From Luteimonas cucumeris (GTDB lineage: Bacteria > Pseudomonadota > Gammaproteobacteria > Xanthomonadales > Xanthomonadaceae), in NCBI RefSeq assembly GCF_007830035.1, contig NZ_VLKN01000004.1, forward strand, positions 372,001 to 436,000: DNA of 64,000 bases, read 5' to 3'. Positions 59,352 through 64,000 of the stretch are shown here, in pieces. Each line of letters opens with the position of its first letter. Position 1 is the first letter of the stretch. A program made the translations under genes and the position numbers. The notes below the pieces were generated by a model, which saw only the letters and a list, made by a program, of their open reading frames with translations, ran no database searches and was not told the origin of the DNA.

Positions 59352-60119
59352 GTGCGCAAACTCCTGCAACGCCTGCGGCCTGCGCCGCCCGACATCGACG
59401 CGACCATCTGGGACGAAGTGCGCAAGTCCGTTCCCTGGATACGCGCGCTGGATGAAGAACGCGACACCCGCCTGCGCGCACTGAGCGCGCGTTTCCTGCA
59501 GCAAAAGGCGATCACACCGCTCGCCGGGCTGGCGCTAGATGGCAGCCAACGCACCCTGCTCGCCGCCTTGTGTTGCCTGCCGCTGCTGGAATTCGGCAGC
59601 GAAGGCCTGCATGGATGGTCGCAGCTGCTGGTGTATCCCGATGCTTTCCGGGTCAACCGCAGCCACATCGATGCGGCCGGCGTCATGCACGAATGGCACG
59701 ACGAACTGATCGGCGAGGCCTGGGAGGCGGGCCCGGTGGTCCTGTCCTGGGCCGATGTGCAGTCCGATCTCGCAGAACCCGACGCCGGCTTCTGCGTGGC
59801 CGCGCACGAGATGGCACACAAGCTCGATGCCCTGGACGGCCTGCTCGATGGCACCCCACCGCTGCCGCGCGACTGGCAGCGGCAATGGGCGCACGATTTC
59901 CAGGCGGCCTACGACGCGTTGTGCGTACAGGTCGATGCCGGCCAGCAGACCGCCATCGACGACTACGCCGCCGAAGCACCGGAAGAATTCTTCGCCGTCG
60001 CCAGCGAATACCACTTCTCGGCGCCGGAAGTACTACGTACGGCGATGCCGGCGGTCGCCACGCACCTGTCCAAGTTCTACGGACCGTCGCCGTTTGTATC
60101 CGTCATTGGTGATTCGTGA
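59352..60119 (+). CDS. mtfA: MtfA-type zinc peptidase
   Basis: MtfA (Mlc titration factor A) is a zinc-dependent peptidase that in E. coli binds and inactivates the glucose repressor Mlc. The 255-residue protein has the HExxH motif AHEMAHKLDALDG (H152, E153, H156) and the downstream glutamate helix APEEFFAVASEYHF, the pattern shared with anthrax lethal factor. The start is GTG at 59352. Its last residues, SVIGDS, and its TGA are encoded in the GATTCGT-type repeat that follows, so the repeat defines the C-terminus. Confidence 0.87.
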   Translation: MRKLLQRLRPAPPDIDATIWDEVRKSVPWIRALDEERDTRLRALSARFLQQKAITPLAGLALDGSQRTLLAALCCLPLLEFGSEGLHGWSQLLVYPDAFRVNRSHIDAAGVMHEWHDELIGEAWEAGPVVLSWADVQSDLAEPDAGFCVAAHEMAHKLDALDGLLDGTPPLPRDWQRQWAHDFQAAYDALCVQVDAGQQTAIDDYAAEAPEEFFAVASEYHFSAPEVLRTAMPAVATHLSKFYGPSPFVSVIGDS

Positions 60120-60198
60120 TTCGAAGCACCAGCCAGGGCGAATGGCGCCCTTGCTTTCACCAATCACCAATCACTAATAACCAATCACGACTCACGGC
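60104..60198. repeat. Inverted heptamer-type repeats around a terminator, second case
   Basis: The left arm (60104-60123, ATTGGTGATTCGTGATTCG) and the right arm (60159-60198, CACCAATCACCAATCACTAA and on) are inverted relatives. They enclose a short hairpin, GGGCG (60136-60140) with CGCCC (60146-60150), followed by TTGCTTTC. The arrangement is the same as at 16256-16357 and again lies between convergent genes (mtfA and the sensor kinase). Confidence 0.6.
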
Positions 60199-60199
60199 T

Positions 60200-61600
60200 T
60201 CAAAGCCCCGGCGGCAGCTTGATCTCGAAACGTGCGCCGCCCAGTTCGCGCGATGCGCCGACTTCCAGTTCGCCGCGATAGCCGTGCACGATGTCCTGCA
60301 CGATCGACAGGCCAATGCCATGGCCCTGCACGCGTTCGTCGCCGCGCACGCCACGTTGCAGCAGTTGCGCGACGCGTTCCGGTGGAATGCCGGGACCGTC
60401 GTCGTCCACTGCCAACAGCAGCCCGGGACGGCGGTTGGTGGTCGCCGGACCGCGATGCGCGGTCAGCAGTACGCGCTTGTCCGCCCACTTGAAAGCGTTC
60501 TCCAGCAGGTTGCCGAGCAGTTCCTGCAGGTCGCCCGGCTCGCCATGGAAGCGCGCCTGCGGCTCGATGTCGAACTCGCAGATGACGCCCTTGCTGGAAT
60601 AGATCTTTTCCAGCCCGCGCACGATCTGCTCGGCATGCGATTCGATCTCGATCGGCGCGGCGAACAGCGTATGTCCGCTCGAAGCCGCCCGCGCCAACTG
60701 GTACGACACCAGACTGTTCATGCGCCGCAGCTGGATGTCGACTTCCTCGCGCAATTCGGCTTCCGGCGCGCCATCGTCCAGGCGCGTGCGCAGTACCGCC
60801 AGCGGCGTTTTCAGGCTGTGCGCCAGGTCGGCGAGCGTATTGCGCTGGCGATCCAGGTTCTCGCGCTCGCTTTCGATGAAGGCGTTGATGCTGTCGGTCA
60901 GCGGTTCGAGTTCGCGCGGATGGCGCTCGCTCATGCGCGTGGCGAGGCCGCGTTGCACGCGCTTGAGTTCGGCGATCACGCGCCGCAATGGCCACAGGCT
61001 CCAGCGCAGCACGACCAGCTGCAACAGCAGCAGCACCGCGCCGCCGATGCTCAGGTAACCCCACAGCGCGCGCCGGAACACGGTGATCTGCGCCTGCAGC
61101 TGGCGCGTGTCTTCCATCACGTGGATCGTGTACGGGAATTCGGCCGCGGTCGAACGCTCCGGCCAGACGAAGCCCTTGCCATAGCGATAGACCATGCTCG
61201 GCTCGCCATTGATCTGCACGATCGGCAGCGGGCCTTCGAAGCTGGTTTCGCCCGGCGTCAGCATGGCGGATTCCGGCAGGCGCGGCCCCTGCGCGGACAT
61301 CGAGGTCCACGACGGCGCATCGACCAGCACGATTTCGGCATACAGGCCGCTGCCGGGCCGGTCGAAGCGCGGATCCGGCGGGATGTCCGGCGGGATGATG
61401 CCGCCGGCGATGTCGAAATCGGTGTCGGCAGCGTAGGCCAGCGTGAAGCTCTCCAGGCGCTGGCGCAGGTTGCTTTCGGCGGTGTCGACGAAGGCACGAT
61501 CCAGCGCGTAACCGGCCAGCGCCAGGAACGCGATCAGGCCGAGGCTGGCGGCCAGCAGCTGGCGTGTGGCGAGCGAACGCGGTCGCCAGACCTCAGCCAC
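60200..61600 (-). CDS. phoQ: PhoQ-type sensor histidine kinase
   Basis: A 466-residue membrane kinase with two transmembrane helices (about 13-33 and 180-200) flanking a periplasmic sensor domain of about 140 residues. A linker of HAMP type leads to the H-box LADLAHSLKTPLAVL (H261), the hallmark of PhoQ kinases, and the ATP-binding domain with NLLENAFKW (N-box), DDDGPGIPPE (G1) and GHGIGLSIVQDI (G2). PhoQ senses divalent cations, acid or antimicrobial peptides in other bacteria; the sensor here differs and its signal is unknown. The start is GTG at 61600. It is downstream of phoP, separated by 146 bp. Confidence 0.88.
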   Translation of the reverse strand: MAEVWRPRSLATRQLLAASLGLIAFLALAGYALDRAFVDTAESNLRQRLESFTLAYAADTDFDIAGGIIPPDIPPDPRFDRPGSGLYAEIVLVDAPSWTSMSAQGPRLPESAMLTPGETSFEGPLPIVQINGEPSMVYRYGKGFVWPERSTAAEFPYTIHVMEDTRQLQAQITVFRRALWGYLSIGGAVLLLLQLVVLRWSLWPLRRVIAELKRVQRGLATRMSERHPRELEPLTDSINAFIESERENLDRQRNTLADLAHSLKTPLAVLRTRLDDGAPEAELREEVDIQLRRMNSLVSYQLARAASSGHTLFAAPIEIESHAEQIVRGLEKIYSSKGVICEFDIEPQARFHGEPGDLQELLGNLLENAFKWADKRVLLTAHRGPATTNRRPGLLLAVDDDGPGIPPERVAQLLQRGVRGDERVQGHGIGLSIVQDIVHGYRGELEVGASRELGGARFEIKLPPGL

Positions 61601-61746
61601 GGGCGTGTCTCGAAACGCGGGCAGGCAGCATCGTCACCGGCCGACAGCGTGCACGAGCGGTGCCGAGGCCGGCAACCATGCCCGGCATCCTTCCGTGCAA
61701 CGCCCACGCGCGGCGCACGGCCGGAACAGCACGGGCGATCGCGTAC

Positions 61747-62433
61747 TCAGCCTTCGTTGGTGCGCGCGATCGCGAAGCGATAGCCGCGGCCACGCACGGT
61801 CTCGATCGGCTTCAGCGCGCCATCGGGATCCAGCTTCTTGCGCAGCCGGCCGATGAAGACTTCGAGCACGTTGGAGTCGCGATCGAAATCCTGCTGGTAG
61901 ATGTGCTCGGTGAGGTCGGCCTTGGACACCAGTTCGCCGGCATGCATCATCAGGTATTCGAGCACCTTGTACTCGTAGCTGGTCAGGTCGACGTTGCTGC
62001 CGTTGACGCTGACCGTCTGCGCGGCCAGGTCCAGCGTGACCGGCCCGCACTCCAGGGTCGGCTTGCTCCAGCCGGCGGCGCGGCGCACCAGCGCATTGAT
62101 GCGCGCCAGCAGTTCCTCGACATGGAACGGCTTGACCAGGTAGTCGTCGGCGCCGTTCTTGAGGCCGTCGACCTTGTCCTGCCAGCTCGAACGCGCAGTG
62201 AGGATCAGTACCGGAAACTGCTTGCCCTCATCGCGCAGCGCCTTGATCAGTTCCATGCCCGACATCTTCGGCAGGCCGAGGTCGATGATGCCGACGTCGA
62301 ACGGCACCTCGCGGCCCATGTACAGGCCCTCCTCGCCATCCTGCGCGGCATCCACCGCATAACCTTCGCGCTTCAGGCGCGCAGCCAGGGTTTCGCGCAA
62401 CGGGGCTTCGTCTTCGACGAGCAGGATTCTCAT
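61747..62433 (-). CDS. phoP: PhoP-type response regulator
   Basis: A 228-residue OmpR-family regulator. The receiver domain has the acidic pocket MRILLVEDEAPLRETL, the phosphoacceptor D51 in VGIIDLGLP, and the conserved T/K in LILTARSSWQDKVDGLKNGADDYLVKPF. The winged-helix output domain (about 130-222) includes LTSYEYKVLEYLMMHAGELVSKADL and the recognition region NVLEVFIGRLRKKL. SSWQDKV followed by PFHVEEL is a PhoP-like signature. It probably regulates the downstream kinase and envelope-stress genes, including the PepSY-like gene just upstream. Confidence 0.9.
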   Translation of the reverse strand: MRILLVEDEAPLRETLAARLKREGYAVDAAQDGEEGLYMGREVPFDVGIIDLGLPKMSGMELIKALRDEGKQFPVLILTARSSWQDKVDGLKNGADDYLVKPFHVEELLARINALVRRAAGWSKPTLECGPVTLDLAAQTVSVNGSNVDLTSYEYKVLEYLMMHAGELVSKADLTEHIYQQDFDRDSNVLEVFIGRLRKKLDPDGALKPIETVRGRGYRFAIARTNEG

Positions 62434-62490
62434 CAGCGAACTCCAGGATAAAGAATGGCCGGCTGCAAGCCGGAATACGAAAAGCGCGGA

Positions 62491-62850
62491 TCAGAGATTG
62501 GGCTCGCCTTCGTCATCGCGGCGTGTACGCGCATCGTCGCCGCGGCCACGCTTTGCCGGGTCGTCGACATAGACGCGGACACGGCCGTTGCCGTCGACCA
62601 CCTTGACGCGATTGAGCTCGCGACCATCGTACTGGAGACGTTCGGCGCTGAGCACCTGGCCGCGGGTTTCGCGTTCGATCCTGCGCACCGAATCGGACAG
62701 CGCCGAACGGCGGCGGTGGCGCTCGTCGTGGCTGCTGTCCTTCTCGTACCCGCGATCCTTCTGCGGCACGGCCTGCGCCGAGGCAAGCCCGGTCGCGCCG
62801 CCCAGGAGGACGAACAGGGCCAACAGCAGGGGACGGTACGGCAGCGACAT
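62491..62850 (-). CDS. Exported PepSY-like protein upstream of phoP
   Basis: A 119-residue exported protein: signal peptide MSLPYRPLLLALFVLLGGATGLASA, then a charged segment and a compact PepSY-like unit (ALSDSVRRIERETRGQVLSAERLQYDGRELNRVKVVDGNGRVRVYVDDP). PepSY proteins are often encoded with PhoPQ-type systems and are thought to modulate the sensor. The tail is acidic and arginine-rich. An in-frame TTG nine codons upstream is a possible alternative start. It lies 57 bp before phoP on the same strand. Confidence 0.72.
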   Translation of the reverse strand: MSLPYRPLLLALFVLLGGATGLASAQAVPQKDRGYEKDSSHDERHRRRSALSDSVRRIERETRGQVLSAERLQYDGRELNRVKVVDGNGRVRVYVDDPAKRGRGDDARTRRDDEGEPNL

Positions 62851-62994
62851 CGCGATCTCGCAGTCAATCCTGGACAAGGGGGAAAGGGCCGGACGGCCAA
62901 GACAGGCAGTGATTCTCGAAAGCGGGCAGTGAATCCGTCCTTAACTTTTGCAACCACGGCGGGGTGGGGTTCAGTCCCGCGCGCCCGAACGGAC

Positions 62995-63906
62995 TCAAAA
63001 CAGCTCCGCGACACAGCACCGCAGCGAGCCGCCAGCGGCCTCGATCGCCCGCAGGGCAACGCTGCGCGGCACGAAACCGGCTTCGACCAGCACTGCACGA
63101 TCGGCTGGCGCCAAGGCCGCCTCGGCCGCGGCGCTCATCCACACGGTGCCGGCCGACAGGGTGATGGCGTTACCGGCGAAAGCCGCCTTTTGCGCAGCCG
63201 ACAGACGCAACACGTGCGGCGCGTACAGGCTGGCGATCGCCTCGGCAGCGGCTGGATCGTCGAAACCGTCGGCACAGACCAGCGCGGCGCGGCCGGCCAG
63301 CACCGCCAGCACGACATTGCTGTGGTACTCGCCCGGCGCCAGATCGAACAGCAAGGTCGCGCGCAGGCCGAACGCCTCGTGCATCAGCCTCGCGCCGGCC
63401 TCGTCGCAGCGTTCCGACAGGCCGCAGAAGCCGAGTCCGCGAGCACGATCGATCACCAGCGCACCGGTCAATTCACAGGGATGCGGTTGTTGCGAGAGGT
63501 CGGTTTCCGCGTAGCCGAGCACGTCGCGGAACCAGCCGCGGATGTCGCTGCGTGCGGCCTCGCGCTGCCGCACCGGATGGCGCATGCGGCCGACGATCAG
63601 CCGGCCGGGCACGGTCGCGAACACGTTGTTGGGGAACAGCGCGTCCGGCGCATCCGGATCACCTGGAAAACACACGGTCGGCACGCAGCTGGACAGGGCC
63701 CGATGCAGTTCGTGATGCTCGGCCATCGCGCAGCCGGCGTCGAACGCCGTCGCATCGGCCATGTAGCGGTTGTCGCCGGCCGACTGCTCGGCGCGGGCGA
63801 AGCCATCGGGCGCGACCAGGAACGCCGCCTTGGCCGTCGCCGGCCCGAAGTCCAGCGCGCAATCACGTGCGCGCTCGAGGAAGGCGGCGATGTCACGCGT
63901 GATCAT
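62995..63906 (-). CDS. Amidinotransferase-fold hydrolase (CtlX/arginine-deiminase-like)
   Basis: A 303-residue guanidino-group-modifying enzyme of the amidinotransferase fold. Visible landmarks are APDGFARAEQSAGDNRYM, DALFPNNVFATVPGRLIVGRM (acidic pocket Asp), CELTGALVIDRARGLGFCGLSERCD, YHSNVVLAVLAGRAALVC (active-site His) and the closing RCCVAEL near the end, where the catalytic cysteine of this fold is expected. Such proteins hydrolyse citrulline, arginine or dimethylarginine; the CtlX-like citrulline hydrolase group is the closest by eye. The last gene of the window is upstream on the same strand and may share its transcript. The reaction is unproven. Confidence 0.8.
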   Translation of the reverse strand: MITRDIAAFLERARDCALDFGPATAKAAFLVAPDGFARAEQSAGDNRYMADATAFDAGCAMAEHHELHRALSSCVPTVCFPGDPDAPDALFPNNVFATVPGRLIVGRMRHPVRQREAARSDIRGWFRDVLGYAETDLSQQPHPCELTGALVIDRARGLGFCGLSERCDEAGARLMHEAFGLRATLLFDLAPGEYHSNVVLAVLAGRAALVCADGFDDPAAAEAIASLYAPHVLRLSAAQKAAFAGNAITLSAGTVWMSAAAEAALAPADRAVLVEAGFVPRSVALRAIEAAGGSLRCCVAELF

Positions 63907-63931
63907 GTTTTCCGGCTCGCTTCGGCGACCA

Positions 63932-64000
63932 TCACGCGGCGATCCGCGCCTGCGCGGCGGTAGCCGACAGCGCCTGCTCGATCAGCGCCCAGTCGGCGCC
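63932..64000 (-). CDS. C-terminal 22 residues of a gene beyond the window edge
   Basis: From the right edge the minus strand continues in frame GADWALIEQALSATAAQARIAA and stops at TGA (63932-63934), 25 bases before the amidinotransferase start. The tail is helical. In some genomes an ornithine aminotransferase is found next to such hydrolases, and those enzymes end in a DWALxQ helix, but the fragment is too short to identify. Confidence 0.4.
   Translation of the reverse strand, partial: GADWALIEQALSATAAQARIAA

Noticed and set aside
1-64000. Prophage, integrated plasmid, IS element or genomic island boundaries
   Set aside because: No integrase, transposase, phage structural or conjugation genes, and neither tRNA gene is followed by a partial duplicate of its 3' end that would mark an attachment site.

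Overview
The window is a contiguous piece of a GC-rich gammaproteobacterial chromosome, most probably Xanthomonadaceae/Lysobacterales. The best markers are a Clp-type CRP homologue (17304) beside speD, a xanthomonad-style kynA, GTAG-bounded REP palindromes, and short tandem heptamer repeats of GATTCGT or GGGAATC between genes. I see no prophage, integrase, insertion sequence, CRISPR array, rRNA operon or replication origin. Most of it is housekeeping DNA with a small accessory surface region at 5.7-12.3 kb.

Layout. 0-5.4 kb: start of a ydcH-like gene, a long structured intergenic region, a coiled-coil/DUF4398 lipoprotein pair, pilU, the last two steps of tyrosine catabolism (maiA, fumarylacetoacetate hydrolase), and a lipoprotein whose DUF333 tail is cut by an amber codon. 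5.7-12.3 kb: an M23-like protein with C-terminal repeats, an isolated strong terminator, and two tandem trimeric autotransporter adhesins. 12.3-18.5 kb: VOC protein, ECF sigma factor, 2OG-Fe oxygenase, tRNA-Gln, rpsI-rplM, coq7, speD, clp and an acetyltransferase. 18.5-24.0 kb: a leftward tryptophan operon trpE-trpG-trpD-(ABM monooxygenase)-trpC-HAD phosphatase, with a possible Trp-codon leader peptide in front and repeat elements inside. 24-30 kb: lipid kinase, rpe, a J-domain protein, purC, SMR transporter, Mpo1-like protein, EamA transporter and an epimerase. 30.5-36.4 kb: a six-gene Mrp Na+/H+ antiporter operon, followed by a CaCA antiporter. 37.7-44.8 kb: a lipoprotein, hmgA and hppD with a divergent MarR regulator, a POT peptide transporter and kynA. 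45-49 kb: 2-oxoacid dehydrogenase E1-alpha, E1-beta, a small SH3-like gene and E2. 49-55.6 kb: VOC protein, a GAF-GGDEF diguanylate cyclase, trpS, CsbD, an entericidin, arginase and rhodanese. 55.6-64 kb: tRNA-Thr, a plsY-birA-coaX-SPOR operon, mtfA, a PhoPQ-type system with a PepSY-like protein, an amidinotransferase-fold hydrolase and the 3' end of one more gene.

How the genes fit together. Two aromatic amino-acid themes recur. Tyrosine breakdown is split between hppD-hmgA (39-41.5 kb) and maiA-fahA (3-4.7 kb), covering 4-hydroxyphenylpyruvate to fumarate plus acetoacetate. Tryptophan is represented by synthesis (trpEGDC), charging (trpS) and degradation (kynA). Clp and the GGDEF protein link the window to c-di-GMP signalling, as expected for a lineage with type IV pili and adhesins. 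Arginase and the amidinotransferase-like hydrolase suggest arginine/citrulline breakdown.

The non-coding DNA is the least ordinary part: GTAG REPINs, a 151-bp element with perfect 33-bp inverted ends inside the trp operon, composite heptamer-plus-dispersed-repeat modules, two terminators with no gene in front of them (candidate small RNAs), and the Trp-rich leader frame before trpE. All calls were made by reading the sequence; no database search or folding program was run.
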